Assembly (NCBI RefSeq): GCF_027889715.1
Contig: NZ_JAPJZH010000020.1
Location: 1 to 64,000, forward strand
DNA from: Allohoeflea poritis
Lineage (GTDB): Bacteria; Pseudomonadota; Alphaproteobacteria; Rhizobiales; Rhizobiaceae
Direction: 5' to 3'
Length of the DNA: 64,000 bases
The notes beneath the pieces were generated by a model that worked only from the letters and a program-made list of their open reading frames with translations, did no database searches and was not told the DNA's origin. A program made the translations under genes and the position numbers. Positions 37,418-50,194 of the stretch are shown one piece after another. The number at the start of each line of letters is the position of its first letter. Positions within the stretch are counted from its first letter, which is position 1.

Positions 37418-38208
37418 TGGCGCATCGGCGCAAGCGTCAGCCCGAAGCCGTTCAACAGCCGCCTGACGGCGAAATCGGGCTCGTCGGATGTGAAGACCGC
37501 AACATCCGGCTCGTCCGAAACGACATGCTGCGGCGCCAGCAGCGAATGCGCCCGCTTGGCGATTGCCTCGGCCGGATCCAGCCAGTCCACCGGCCACGGC
37601 GCCAGGCGTCGGAACTGGTTGGCGAGAAACGGATAATGGGTGCAGGCAAGCACAACAATGTCGGTCTTGCGCGCCTCCTGCTCGACAAAACAGGGTTCGA
37701 TCTCGGCATGGATGAGATCCTGCTTGACCGGATCGCCGCGAATATAGGCCTCGGCGAGCCCCGCCAGATATTCAGAGCCCACCAGGCGCACATGGCATTG
37801 CGCGGCGAAGGACTGGATGAGATCGCGCGTATAGGCCCGCCGAACTGTTCCGGGGGTCGCCAGCACGCTCACCAGCCCCGACCGTGTTCGCTCCGCCGCC
37901 GGTTTGATGGCCGGCACGGTGCCGACAAAAGGCATGTCCGGATAGGCGGCCCGCAGCGCTTCAAGCACCAGTGTCGACGCGGTATTGCAGGCAATGACGC
38001 ACAGCTGCGGCTGATGTTCCGAAAGCAATGTCCCGAACAGGTTTACGATACGGTCCGTGAGATCGCCCTCGCCCCATACGCCATAGGGAAACCCGTCATC
38101 GTCCGCGACATAGACGAAACGCCGCTCCGGCATCAGCACCCGCGCTTCCCTCAGGACAGTCAGCCCCCCGATCCCGGAATCGAACAGCAGGACCGGCCCG
38201 CGGCTCAA
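37414..38208 (-). CDS. murI: Glutamate racemase
   Basis: MurI makes D-glutamate for peptidoglycan. The 264-residue protein carries both catalytic cysteines, Cys74 in ACNTAS and Cys189 in ACTHYPF, plus the N-terminal [11 protein letters not shown] and the GDPV segment. The start is TTG in a TTGA overlap with the trmJ stop, so it is coupled to the methyltransferase gene upstream. The rpsD promoter overlaps its last codons. Confidence 0.94.
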   Translation of the reverse strand: MSRGPVLLFDSGIGGLTVLREARVLMPERRFVYVADDDGFPYGVWGEGDLTDRIVNLFGTLLSEHQPQLCVIACNTASTLVLEALRAAYPDMPFVGTVPAIKPAAERTRSGLVSVLATPGTVRRAYTRDLIQSFAAQCHVRLVGSEYLAGLAEAYIRGDPVKQDLIHAEIEPCFVEQEARKTDIVVLACTHYPFLANQFRRLAPWPVDWLDPAEAIAKRAHSLLAPQHVVSDEPDVAVFTSDEPDFAVRRLLNGFGLTLAPMRH

Positions 38209-39038
38209 CGCTCCAGCTCCTCGCCTGCACCGGCATCACAACTGTCCCGATCAACCGACCTGCTGCCTTTGGGCGCCTGTCGGCTGAAACGGTCCAGCGA
38301 GCGAATGACGCCGCGCAGCAATCGGATTTCGGGCTTGAAAAAGCCCTGCCTGCTCAGCACGGCACGCAGATTGTCGACCATCTTCGGCTTCTTGTCCGGC
38401 GGACGGAAATAACCCCGCGCCTCCAGCGCATCTTCAAGGTGATCGAACAGGCCCTGAAGATCGGCCTTGTTGGCCGGCTGCATTTCCGAGTGGGTGAACG
38501 GTGTCTGCGGGCCGTCTTCCAGCCCGGTCTTCATCCATTCATAGGACATCAGCAGGACGGCCTGGGCAATATTCAGCGACGCGAATGCCGGATTGACGGG
38601 ATAGGTGACGATCTCGTCGGCCAGACCGACTTCCTCATTGTTCAGGCCCCAGCGCTCGCGGCCGAACAGGACGCCGCATTTCTCGCCGATACCGATGCGG
38701 CGGTGCAAGGTCGCGGCGGCCTCGACCGGCCCGCGCACCGGCTTGAACCCGTCGCGCGCGCGCGCCGTCGTCGCAAAGACAAAATTGAGATCCGCGATCG
38801 CCTCTTCCAGCGTTGCGAACACCGCCGCGCCGTCGATCACGTGATCCGCCTTGCTGGCGGCGGCGCGCGCCGTCTCGCTCGGCCAGCCGTCGCGCGGATT
38901 GACCAGGCGCAGCTCCGAAAGGCCGAAATTCGCCATCGCCCGCGCTACCATGCCGATATTCTCGCCGAGTTGCGGCTCGACAAGAATCACGGCCGGTCCG
39001 CCGGTCATCAGTTCCCTTTGTCTGTCCGTTCCTGCCAT
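38205..39038 (-). CDS. trmJ: tRNA (cytidine/uridine-2'-O-)-methyltransferase TrmJ
   Basis: TrmJ methylates the ribose of nucleotide 32 in tRNAs. The 277-residue SPOUT protein has the N-terminal [19 protein letters not shown], the [13 protein letters not shown] motif and the [10 protein letters not shown] motif 3 that binds S-adenosylmethionine in the knot, followed by a C-terminal extension. The ATG at 39038 is preferred; Met at 39008 with AGGGA is an alternative. It precedes murI with a four-base overlap. TtcA nearby also modifies tRNA position 32, an interesting coincidence. Confidence 0.9.
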   Translation of the reverse strand: MAGTDRQRELMTGGPAVILVEPQLGENIGMVARAMANFGLSELRLVNPRDGWPSETARAAASKADHVIDGAAVFATLEEAIADLNFVFATTARARDGFKPVRGPVEAAATLHRRIGIGEKCGVLFGRERWGLNNEEVGLADEIVTYPVNPAFASLNIAQAVLLMSYEWMKTGLEDGPQTPFTHSEMQPANKADLQGLFDHLEDALEARGYFRPPDKKPKMVDNLRAVLSRQGFFKPEIRLLRGVIRSLDRFSRQAPKGSRSVDRDSCDAGAGEELER

Positions 39039-39116
39039 CAACCGTTCCGGCTTGTTCTGTTGTGTTTCGCGTAACTGACATATCCCGATGGCGCAAGAAA
39101 GGCCTTATCGGCGCAA

Positions 39117-40037
39117 TCACGGCCTCCGTTCGAGCCGGGCAAGCCACTGCCCGGCGATTTGCGAAACCTGCTGCGGGCGCTCATGCAGGATCCAGTGTCC
39201 GGTACCGGGAACCTTCTCGATGGTCAGATCGGCCGCAAAGCGGTCGAGACCTTCAAGGCAGCTCGGCCGCAGCGCCTCGTCCGCATCGCCCCAAACAACC
39301 AGATGCGGGACCTCCACGCGCAACGCTTCCGCCGGAATAGCATAGACCGGAACACGCCCTTCCAGTTCGGAGACAGGCTGTTCGACTGGCGGCACCAGCA
39401 CCGGCGAGGACCGGTACCAGTTGAGCATTGCCCGCATCGTTCCCTCGCCGCTCCAGGCAGCACGGTAATCGGCCTTGACTGCCTCACTCATCCAGCCGGC
39501 GGCGGAAAAGCCGGAAATCATGTTCATGGTCCGCGCGAAATCGTTCTCGCACATGACCGCCTCGGCGCGGTCGCTGCGCAGGAAGGTCATGTACTGGCTG
39601 GCCGCCCGCTGCTGCGGATCCTCGATGATCGCTTTCTGAAAACAATGGGGATGCACGCCGTTCGCAACGATCAACGCGCTCAGGCGTTCCGGGCGGCTGA
39701 AGGCAAAGGAATAGGCCACCGCCGATCCCCAGTCATGGCCGAAAAGAGCGAATGGTGTATCGGGCGACAGATGATCGGCGAGCGCCGCCATGTCGGCGAC
39801 CAGGTGGCGCGTCTGGTAAGCGTCCTCACCTTCGGGTTTGAACGATTTGCCGAAACCGCGCTGGTCCGGTGCCACCACATGGTGTGTTTGCGCCAGGAAC
39901 GGCATGATGTCGCGCCAGCCGCCCCAATATTCCGGAAAGCCGTGCAGGCACAGCATCAGCGGTTTTGACGCATCACCGGCCGATACATAATGGATGTGCC
40001 GGATGTCATCCTCGAACGTGGCCGACCTGAACTCCAT
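39117..40037 (-). CDS. Epoxide hydrolase-like alpha/beta hydrolase
   Basis: This 306-residue protein matches soluble epoxide hydrolases and haloalkane dehalogenase relatives. The oxyanion motif HGFPE is at 32-36 and the nucleophile is an aspartate, Asp102 in GHDWGSAV, with the catalytic His in GTGHWI near the C-terminus. An Asp nucleophile separates it from the serine hydrolases elsewhere in the window. GGAGA precedes the ATG at 40037. The substrate is unknown. Confidence 0.87.
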   Translation of the reverse strand: MEFRSATFEDDIRHIHYVSAGDASKPLMLCLHGFPEYWGGWRDIMPFLAQTHHVVAPDQRGFGKSFKPEGEDAYQTRHLVADMAALADHLSPDTPFALFGHDWGSAVAYSFAFSRPERLSALIVANGVHPHCFQKAIIEDPQQRAASQYMTFLRSDRAEAVMCENDFARTMNMISGFSAAGWMSEAVKADYRAAWSGEGTMRAMLNWYRSSPVLVPPVEQPVSELEGRVPVYAIPAEALRVEVPHLVVWGDADEALRPSCLEGLDRFAADLTIEKVPGTGHWILHERPQQVSQIAGQWLARLERRP

Positions 40038-40218
40038 ATGCGCTTCTCCCGCTTTTCCAGCGCACTGATAGCACAATCGGCACCGCCGGGTAGCTCCTAA
40101 TACAAATTGAGGAGCGACCGCGCCTTTGCCTTCCGGCACCACAATGGTATAGGAGCCGCGAACAACACGGTTTTCCCGTGGTCGGGGTCTTTATTTCTTC
40201 AGTAACGAGGCTTTTCTA

Positions 40219-41433
40219 ATGGCAAAAATCAAGGTCGAAAACCCGGTCGTCGAGCTCGACGGCGACGAGATGACCAGGATCATCTGGCAGTTCATCAAGG
40301 ACAAGCTGATCCATCCCTATCTGGACATCGACCTGAAATATTACGACCTCGGTATCGAAAGCCGCGACGCGACCGATGACCAGATCACCGTCGACGCGGC
40401 CAACGCCATCAAGCAATACGGCGTCGGCGTCAAATGCGCGACCATCACGCCGGACGAGGCCCGCGTCGAGGAATTCAACCTCAAGAGCATGTGGCGCTCG
40501 CCCAACGGAACGATCCGCAACATTCTCGGCGGCGTCATCTTCCGCGAACCGATCATCTGCAAGAACGTGCCGCGCCTCGTGCCCGGCTGGACGCGGCCCG
40601 TCATCGTCGGCCGTCATGCCTTCGGCGACCAGTACCGCGCCACCGATTTCAAGTTCCCCGGCAAGGGCAAGCTGTTCATGAAGTTCGTCGGCGAAGACGG
40701 CAAGGAACAGGAATACGAGATTTTCGACGCGCCCGGCGCCGGCATCGCGATGGGCATGTACAACCTCGACAAGTCCATCGAGGATTTCGCCCGCGCGTCC
40801 CTGAATTACGGCCTGCAACGCAAGGTGCCGGTCTATCTTTCCACCAAGAACACGATCCTCAAGGTCTATGACGGCCGCTTCAAGGACATCTTCCAGGCTA
40901 TCTACGAGGCCGAGTTCGAAGACGCCTTCAAGGAAGCGGGCATCACCTATGAGCACCGCCTGATCGACGACATGGTCGCGGCCAACCTGAAATGGTCAGG
41001 CGGCTATGTCTGGGCCTGTAAGAATTATGACGGCGACGTCCAGTCCGACACCGTGGCACAGGGTTTCGGCTCGCTCGGCCTGATGACCTCGGTGCTGATG
41101 ACGCCGGACGGCAAGACCGTCGAGGCCGAAGCCGCGCACGGCACGGTGACCCGTCACTACCGCCAGCATCAGAAGGGCGAGGAAACATCGACCAACTCGA
41201 TCGCCTCGATCTTCGCCTGGACGCGTGGCCTCAGCCACCGGGCCAAGCTTGACGACAATGCCGAGCTTGCCCGCTTTGCCAGGACGCTCGAAGAGGTCTG
41301 CGTCGCCACCGTCGAGGGCGGTCACATGACCAAGGACCTGGCGCTGCTCATCGGCCCGGACCAGCCCTGGCTGTCCACCATCGGCTTCCTCGACAAGGTC
41401 GACGAGAACCTGCAGAAGGCCATGTCTGCCTGA
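40219..41433 (+). CDS. icd: NADP-dependent isocitrate dehydrogenase
   Basis: This enzyme oxidises isocitrate to 2-oxoglutarate in the TCA cycle. The 404-residue protein is the eukaryote-like (subfamily II) dimeric type found in rhizobia, with [21 protein letters not shown] at the N-terminus and the substrate/metal segment [11 protein letters not shown]-like [19 protein letters not shown] lies eight bases before the ATG. A strong terminator follows. The icd-alaS-recA grouping is typical for the order. Confidence 0.96.
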   Translation: MAKIKVENPVVELDGDEMTRIIWQFIKDKLIHPYLDIDLKYYDLGIESRDATDDQITVDAANAIKQYGVGVKCATITPDEARVEEFNLKSMWRSPNGTIRNILGGVIFREPIICKNVPRLVPGWTRPVIVGRHAFGDQYRATDFKFPGKGKLFMKFVGEDGKEQEYEIFDAPGAGIAMGMYNLDKSIEDFARASLNYGLQRKVPVYLSTKNTILKVYDGRFKDIFQAIYEAEFEDAFKEAGITYEHRLIDDMVAANLKWSGGYVWACKNYDGDVQSDTVAQGFGSLGLMTSVLMTPDGKTVEAEAAHGTVTRHYRQHQKGEETSTNSIASIFAWTRGLSHRAKLDDNAELARFARTLEEVCVATVEGGHMTKDLALLIGPDQPWLSTIGFLDKVDENLQKAMSA

Positions 41434-41463
41434 CGGCCGGACCGGATCGGAAAACGGGATTGA

Positions 41464-41487
41464 CCCCGCCGCTTGCGGCGGGGTTTT
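41464..41487 (+). terminator. Intrinsic terminator of icd
   Basis: The stem CCCCGCCG / CGGCGGGG with loop CTTG is followed by TTTTG on the plus strand. It lies 30 bases after the icd stop and just before the convergent 680-residue protein gene; no T tract exists on the minus strand. Confidence 0.85.
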
Positions 41488-41499
41488 GTTTGCCGGTTG

Positions 41500-43542
41500 C
41501 TACCGGTTCGCCTCGACGCTGACGCCCAGAAGATCGGGCACCATCTGCGGCGCAGTCATGACGCTCGCGGCGACCTGCGATACGGGAATGGAACGTCCCG
41601 GCGCGATAGACAGGCTCAGATTGCGTGGATCGTCGAAGAACGCTTCCGCGGCTTCCATCACCATGTTGCTGAAGTCTTCATTGTCGATGATCGCCAGACC
41701 CTGCCTGAGCTGCTCCAGAAGCAGTTCTGTCATCAGTTCCTCACTGACATCCGATTCTTCGGCCATCAGGGCAAGCGCGGTCTCGACGCCACCTTCATTG
41801 ACGAGCTCCAGCTCGAACGACTTGATGTTCAAGGTCGCGATCAGCGCCTGATACTGCTCCGGATTTTCCAGAACAGTCCGCGTCAGCCCGCCGAGCCGGG
41901 CGCTGGCGCGCACCTTTCCGACCTGGCCCAGTTCGACCACGAGGTTTTCGATGATCAGGTCTTCCGTGTCTTCATCCCAGCGCATCCTGATCTTTTCGGT
42001 CAGGCGCAACACGTCGATGCCGGCCGCCTCCAGGACATCGATGGCCTCCTGGTCATCGAGGGCGGCAACGGGCAGTTCCAGGCCTTCGGTCGACAGTTCG
42101 ACCGATGTCGGGATCGGCGGCACGACGGTCTTCAAATCCACGTGGAAACGGTCGAGACTGACATCGCCCTCAGGAACGACGCCGCTGAGCGCGAAGCCGG
42201 CGATTTCAGCGGCGATCGAGCGCGGCATGAAGATGCGCGATACCACGAGCGGATCGGGTTCATCCATATTGTCGAGTTCGGATGCGAATTCCTTCATCGG
42301 CCCGTATGGCGCGAACTCGATATCGCCGAAGAAGAACCTGCCGAGCGAGAAAGCCCCTTCGGTTCCGAGGTCGAGATCGACCGAGGAAATTGAGAACTCC
42401 TCAAGCCCGTCCGAACTCAGATTCGCGATGACAACCTCGCCTATACCGCCGGACCCCGTGATTCCGGGATCGACATCGAACCCGAATGTGATCCCATCGG
42501 CGAAGGCGCGCCCCAGCGAAAACGACCGGTAGAGATCGATCACGGCGAGAACGATGGTCGATGCTTCCGGTTCCTCTCCGGACGTGGCGAGACGGTCCAG
42601 CAGCGCCAGAATGTCGGTTTCCGGCACCCTCAATTTGACATTCTCATAGCCACTCAAATCGACGGCTGCGTCATAATACGGGCTTTCGACCCGGTAGCCA
42701 TTGTTCGACATTGAATCGATGAAGGGCTGATAGCCGTCCGCTCCCCGTGACTGAGGATCGAAAAGCGCAAGCAAAGCCGTGTAGTCCAGCCCGGTCATCG
42801 ACGTGCTCGCAATCGTCGTAGTCTCGGTGTAGGTCTCGCCGTCTTCGCTCGGAACCGTCGTTTCCTGGCTGACCTGACCGGTGCTGTATTCCGCCATCCG
42901 GCCGTCACGCATGCCTCTGACGACCAGATCCTCCACGACCGACGACACTTTCGCGCCGTCCATGCTGTCGCCGCCGCTGAAGTCGAAGGTCAGCCGGCCG
43001 ACCCGCTCTTCGGCAAAGGATGTTTCCTTGATCGTTCGAAGCAGCGGGAGCCAGCGGCTGAACGGCCGCTGCGGGTCGTCGGCCAGTTTCGGCAGCGCCG
43101 GCCATGTGCCTTCAATCAATTCAAACCCGTCCATGCGCGACTCCAGGACGATGTCGTCGTCTTCATCCTCGGGATCGAGACGCACGGTAAAGAGGCTGCC
43201 ATCGGCAATCGTCATCTTGTCGACGCTGAACAGATTGCCTTCGGCAGTCATGTTCGTGCTGACGACTTCCGAACTTTTCCAGGAAAAATCGATCTGCAAG
43301 GACGCATCGTCGCCATCGTCATCGGAATCGGGAAACGACAATGCCGTCTGAAAGGTGATGTCCAGACCGTTGACCGTCAGCGTATCGCCGCTGGTATGTG
43401 CCGTATCATAGGTGACGGTCGCGCCGAGGTCGCGATAGTTCTGCAGCCAGGCGTCGAAGGCCGCCTGGCCGGATTGCTGGGCAAAGGACGGTGTCGCCGT
43501 CGCAATCAGAATGCCGATGGACCAAGCCACTTTGTTGTTCAT
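41500..43542 (-). CDS. Large exported protein of unknown function
   Basis: This 680-residue protein has a signal peptide (MNNKVAWSIGILIATATPSFA) and a long soluble region rich in acidic residues (PDSDDDGDD and PEDEDDD) and in beta-strand-like segments. Motif-like phrases such as GLDITFQ, VDLGTEGAF and LSLSIAPGRS suggest repeated beta domains, but I recognise no named family. GGGAG precedes the ATG at 43542. It is a single leftward gene between icd and alaS. It resembles hypotheticals seen near icd in rhizobia, which is memory rather than a check. Confidence 0.75.
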   Translation of the reverse strand: MNNKVAWSIGILIATATPSFAQQSGQAAFDAWLQNYRDLGATVTYDTAHTSGDTLTVNGLDITFQTALSFPDSDDDGDDASLQIDFSWKSSEVVSTNMTAEGNLFSVDKMTIADGSLFTVRLDPEDEDDDIVLESRMDGFELIEGTWPALPKLADDPQRPFSRWLPLLRTIKETSFAEERVGRLTFDFSGGDSMDGAKVSSVVEDLVVRGMRDGRMAEYSTGQVSQETTVPSEDGETYTETTTIASTSMTGLDYTALLALFDPQSRGADGYQPFIDSMSNNGYRVESPYYDAAVDLSGYENVKLRVPETDILALLDRLATSGEEPEASTIVLAVIDLYRSFSLGRAFADGITFGFDVDPGITGSGGIGEVVIANLSSDGLEEFSISSVDLDLGTEGAFSLGRFFFGDIEFAPYGPMKEFASELDNMDEPDPLVVSRIFMPRSIAAEIAGFALSGVVPEGDVSLDRFHVDLKTVVPPIPTSVELSTEGLELPVAALDDQEAIDVLEAAGIDVLRLTEKIRMRWDEDTEDLIIENLVVELGQVGKVRASARLGGLTRTVLENPEQYQALIATLNIKSFELELVNEGGVETALALMAEESDVSEELMTELLLEQLRQGLAIIDNEDFSNMVMEAAEAFFDDPRNLSLSIAPGRSIPVSQVAASVMTAPQMVPDLLGVSVEANR

Positions 43543-43689
43543 GATATGCCGCTCCCTGGTGGTTACATCCAAAATCTACAGGCATCACATGTGACACCAC
43601 AACCGCACCGTTTTTTGACGGCGCGAAGATACGCTTCATCGCGATACGCGACGATGAGTAAATAACTGATTCAATTGAATAATACGCCG

Positions 43690-46350
<2,661 letters not shown>

Positions 46351-46480
46351 GGAACGCCCTTTGACAACAACTTCATGCGGGGCCCGCGGCAAAGGCGGGC
46401 AATCCGTTCGGCTTTTATCCGCCCGGTGCGGGACTGTCCAGCCGAAGCATGGGTCGTTCGCCAATTCCGTCTTCGCAAAG

Positions 46481-46516
46481 AAAACGGCCGGCGGCACCAT
46501 CCGTGCCGCCGGCCGT
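46481..46516 (-). terminator. Intrinsic terminator of recA
   Basis: A perfect 14-bp stem (ACGGCCGGCGGCAC / GTGCCGCCGGCCGT) with loop CATCC is followed by TTTTC on the minus strand. It begins 22 bases after the recA stop codon. Confidence 0.88.
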
Positions 46517-46538
46517 CTCAAGCCACTTTTACGGAAGT

Positions 46539-47633
<1,095 letters not shown>

Positions 47634-47691
47634 TCCGTCCACCTTTAGGTTATATACGCATCACTGGCAATGAAAGCCGCACTGAAAAAAT

Positions 47692-47717
47692 GTACTGCAT
47701 TTGTTCTCATTTTGCAA
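47692..47717 (-). promoter_or_regulatory. LexA/SOS operator of recA
   Basis: Two overlapping signals known for alphaproteobacterial LexA are present. A TTG-N11-CAA element (47701-47717) matches the operator described for Rhizobium etli recA. A GTAC-N7-GTTC direct repeat (47692-47706) is one base off the GTTC-N7-GTTC consensus. They lie 59-84 bases upstream of the recA ATG, within its promoter region. Confidence 0.7.
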
Positions 47718-47785
47718 CAGCGATCTAAGCAATTGAATATTATATATTATTATAAGAGTGTTCTCACTTTGTCTTGAATGAATGG

Positions 47786-47815
47786 GTTCGTACATATCCC
47801 CTTGAAACATGTAGC
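47786..47815 (+). repeat. Left inverted repeat of the IS1595-family element
   Basis: This 30-base left end matches the reverse complement of 49440-49469 at 23 of 30 positions. Shared blocks are GTTCG at the tip, TATCCCCT and ACATGTA. Confidence 0.75.
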
Positions 47816-47836
47816 TGTGATTCCCATATTGGGAGT

Positions 47837-48754
47837 ATGAGCAACAATCCCAAACTCCCGACGATTCGCCAGTTCCTCGAACGGTTCCCCGATGATGACG
47901 CGTGCTTGGAACATCTCATGCGGACCCGCTACGGAGAGCGCTTAACTTGCGCCAAGTGCGGCAAGGATGCTCGCTATTACCGCGTGAAGTCACGCCGCTC
48001 CTATGAATGTGAGCACTGCGGCAATCAGGTCTACCCGACAGCCGGAACGCCTTTCGAGAACACCCGCACGTCCCTGCGCGACTGGTTCCATGTCATGTTC
48101 TTGTTCTGCGCGTCCCGCAACGGCGTATCCGCCAAGGAAGTGCAGCGGACAATCGGCGTCACCTACAAGACCGCATGGCGCATGTGCAACCTCATCCGCC
48201 AGTACATGGGCTATGTCGATGGCGACAACATCCTTGGCGGTCCTGACGGCGGTGTCGTTGAAGCCGACAAGGCTTTCTATGGTGGCCGTGACAAGCGCGG
48301 TCACGACGACAAGAGCGTTGCTCTCGGTGCCACCGAACGCGGCGGCGAAACCGTCACGCGAGTTATTCCCTCACGTCGTTCAAAGCACGTCATGCCTGCA
48401 CTGCTGAACTGGGTTAAGCCCGGATCGCGCATTGCAACCGACGAAGCGCCTGTCTTTAAGGAACTGGCAGAACACGGCCATATGCACGGCACAGTGAACC
48501 ATCGCGATGGCGAATATGTTCGCGGCAACGTTCACACAAATACGATTGAAGCCTTTTGGGGCCACGTTAAGCACTCAATGAAAGGCACTTATGTCAGCGT
48601 TTCTCCGAAGTGGTTGCAGACTTACCTTTGGGAGTTCGAGTTCCGGCAGAACCTTCGGAAGAACCCGCACTTGATGCTTGAGCTTCTTTTGCAGGCTTTT
48701 CCAAGGCCGGTTTCGAAACCATCGCCTCAAGAAGACGGTCAAAGCGTTGCTTAG
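47837..48754 (+). CDS. IS1595 family transposase
   Basis: This 305-residue transposase has the N-terminal zinc ribbon of the family (Cys38, Cys41, Cys58, Cys61) followed by a DDE-type domain. Candidate catalytic residues are Asp144 (EADKAFYGG), Asp202 (IATDEAP) and Glu238 (HTNTIEAFWGHVK). The reading frame is intact, so it may be active. The ATG at 47837 has GGGAG only one base upstream, so the real start may be a TTG at 47774. It lies inside inverted repeats at 47786 and 49440. Confidence 0.88.
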   Translation: MSNNPKLPTIRQFLERFPDDDACLEHLMRTRYGERLTCAKCGKDARYYRVKSRRSYECEHCGNQVYPTAGTPFENTRTSLRDWFHVMFLFCASRNGVSAKEVQRTIGVTYKTAWRMCNLIRQYMGYVDGDNILGGPDGGVVEADKAFYGGRDKRGHDDKSVALGATERGGETVTRVIPSRRSKHVMPALLNWVKPGSRIATDEAPVFKELAEHGHMHGTVNHRDGEYVRGNVHTNTIEAFWGHVKHSMKGTYVSVSPKWLQTYLWEFEFRQNLRKNPHLMLELLLQAFPRPVSKPSPQEDGQSVA

Positions 48755-48766
48755 AGTCCGGCATCC

Positions 48767-49378
48767 CTAGTTTGCCGGCCCCACCACGATGTGCCACAAA
48801 CTTTTATCTCCCTGTTTAAATTCAGAAATACGAATATCGTTTGTTGGGGGATTAAAAAAGGAGTGCCAGGTAGGTGAGCTTGGGTCCATTTCATAGCCGT
48901 TTCCCGCAAGAAAGTCGTGAATTTCGCGGGCAAAATTGTTGGATTCCGTATCTCCATTCATTCCTAAAACCCGAATAGGTCGATCTTTCGGGAGTTCTCG
49001 CAATAGGCCATCCTTCATGGCTTGAGGCATTACCCGCTGACGCTTCTCGTTTATGTTTACCGTATGTGCGGTGATACCACCGCTTTGGTGATGGCTTGTG
49101 ACATTTTGATTGATTATTTGGCCCCTACGCTCTTCTGGCATTAGCCTGACCTTCCTCGATTCGGATGCAAAGTATCTTGATTTGATCCGAGGATACCAAC
49201 CATATGCCAATATCGCGAGTCCAACGATTGCCAGCACCAAATAAGGATTGATGCCGCCAAATACCTCAATCCATTCGTTGAGATTCTTTATTGCGTCATT
49301 TGGGGAATTTTCAGCCAAGAAAACCATCCCCGCCATAAGGACGCTTAAAATAGTTGTTGCTAGCTCCCGTAAGCTCAT
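48767..49378 (-). CDS. Passenger gene: two-TM membrane protein, unknown function
   Basis: This 203-residue protein has two hydrophobic segments (about 6-22 and 46-62), a cytoplasmic-looking linker with the phrase NQNVTSHHQSGGITAHTVNI (about 90-109) and a C-terminal soluble domain of about 90 residues. I recognise no named family. The coding sequence is visibly more AT-rich than the host genes, a sign of transfer. It converges on the transposase with 12 bases between stops and lies inside the element's inverted repeats, so it travels with the IS. Confidence 0.78.
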   Translation of the reverse strand: MSLRELATTILSVLMAGMVFLAENSPNDAIKNLNEWIEVFGGINPYLVLAIVGLAILAYGWYPRIKSRYFASESRKVRLMPEERRGQIINQNVTSHHQSGGITAHTVNINEKRQRVMPQAMKDGLLRELPKDRPIRVLGMNGDTESNNFAREIHDFLAGNGYEMDPSSPTWHSFFNPPTNDIRISEFKQGDKSLWHIVVGPAN

Positions 49379-49439
49379 ATGACTTCTTTACCACGATATC
49401 CGGGCAATACGATTCGTGGTTGAATCTAGCAGAATGCAT

Positions 49440-49469
49440 GTTACATGTCTTTAGGGGATACATCCGAAC
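49440..49469 (-). repeat. Right inverted repeat of the IS1595-family element
   Basis: This end is the inverted partner of 47786-47815, with 23 of 30 positions matching. The tip is CGAAC on the plus strand at 49465-49469. The flanking bases differ from those at the left end, so no target duplication is evident. Confidence 0.75.
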
Positions 49470-49637
49470 GGGTTATGGCCGCCACCTGCAAAACACGTCT
49501 GATGATGCCGAAAATCTTTCCGGCCGGATTCGATTCGCGTTCGGCCCGCCGCTACCGGCAGCGGTGGAAATGAGCGGCGTTTTTATGTCAGACTGTGCCA
49601 AGGGTGATCTTTGCATTGAGCGGAGGGGTTCAAGCCG

Positions 49638-50102
49638 ATGCGCACGCATGTCCTGGTGATTCTTGCCGCTTGCCTGACGATACTTCTCGGGCAAGGTTCC
49701 GCGAGCGCGCAGGAGCCCTCGGAGGAGCTGCTGAATGAGTTGCGGACCATGTCGCTGCAGATGCAGGAGGTGAGTGCGCGCTACAGCCGCAAGCTCGTTC
49801 AGGTCGGCGGCGCGTCCGCCACGATCAATGCAGGCCGCACGGGCAGCCTGAACCTCGGCGAGCTTGCACCCGGCCACTACCAGTTGGCAGTCGCCTGCGC
49901 CAAGTGCGGCGGCCTGTCGGCGGAACTCGTTGATGCAGATGGCACAATCATCGAGGCGAAACCCAACGACTTTGCGGCGACCTTCTTCATCTTTGACCTG
50001 CAGGCAAAGGGGCAGAGAATCATTCGCATAACGCCAAGGGACTGCGCGGCATTGTCCTGCGAATACGGCGCCGTGCTCTATCGTGACACACCCGCAAATT
50101 AG
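49638..50102 (+). CDS. Small exported protein, unknown function
   Basis: This 154-residue protein has a signal peptide ending SASAQ (about residue 25), a short helical stretch with heptad-like spacing (about 28-50) and a beta-rich domain with a CAKCGG motif (about 88-93) and two further cysteines (DCAALSC). The domain resembles secreted beta-sandwich modules, but I assign no family. GGAGG lies a rather long twelve bases before the ATG. It is the first host gene after the IS element and precedes the PfkB kinase gene by 92 bases. Confidence 0.72.
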   Translation: MRTHVLVILAACLTILLGQGSASAQEPSEELLNELRTMSLQMQEVSARYSRKLVQVGGASATINAGRTGSLNLGELAPGHYQLAVACAKCGGLSAELVDADGTIIEAKPNDFAATFFIFDLQAKGQRIIRITPRDCAALSCEYGAVLYRDTPAN

Positions 50103-50194
50103 AGGCCCGTTTTCGCGTTTGAATTGCCCGGCGCCTTGCGTTAAGCCATCGGCCTGAGGTGCGGCAAAACCGCCGGCACATAAAGGCAATGCAA

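Larger units (their letters stand above)
47786..49469. mobile_element. IS1595-family element with a passenger gene
   Basis: The element is about 1684 bp and is bounded by imperfect inverted repeats at 47786-47815 and 49440-49469, identical at 23 of 30 positions; both ends start GTTCG and share TATCCCCT and ACATGTA blocks. It contains the transposase gene (rightward) and a convergent second gene for a membrane protein. I did not find the 8-bp target duplication typical of the family, so it may be old or its exact edges may differ by a few bases. It separates recA from the genes toward cckA. Confidence 0.8.

Noticed and set aside
41464-41487. The icd terminator as a terminator also for the convergent 680-residue gene
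   Set aside because: There is no T tract after the stem on the minus strand.
47778-49477. 8-bp target duplication around the IS1595-type element
   Set aside because: The eight bases flanking each end differ. A shared GGGT near both edges is too short and badly placed to count.
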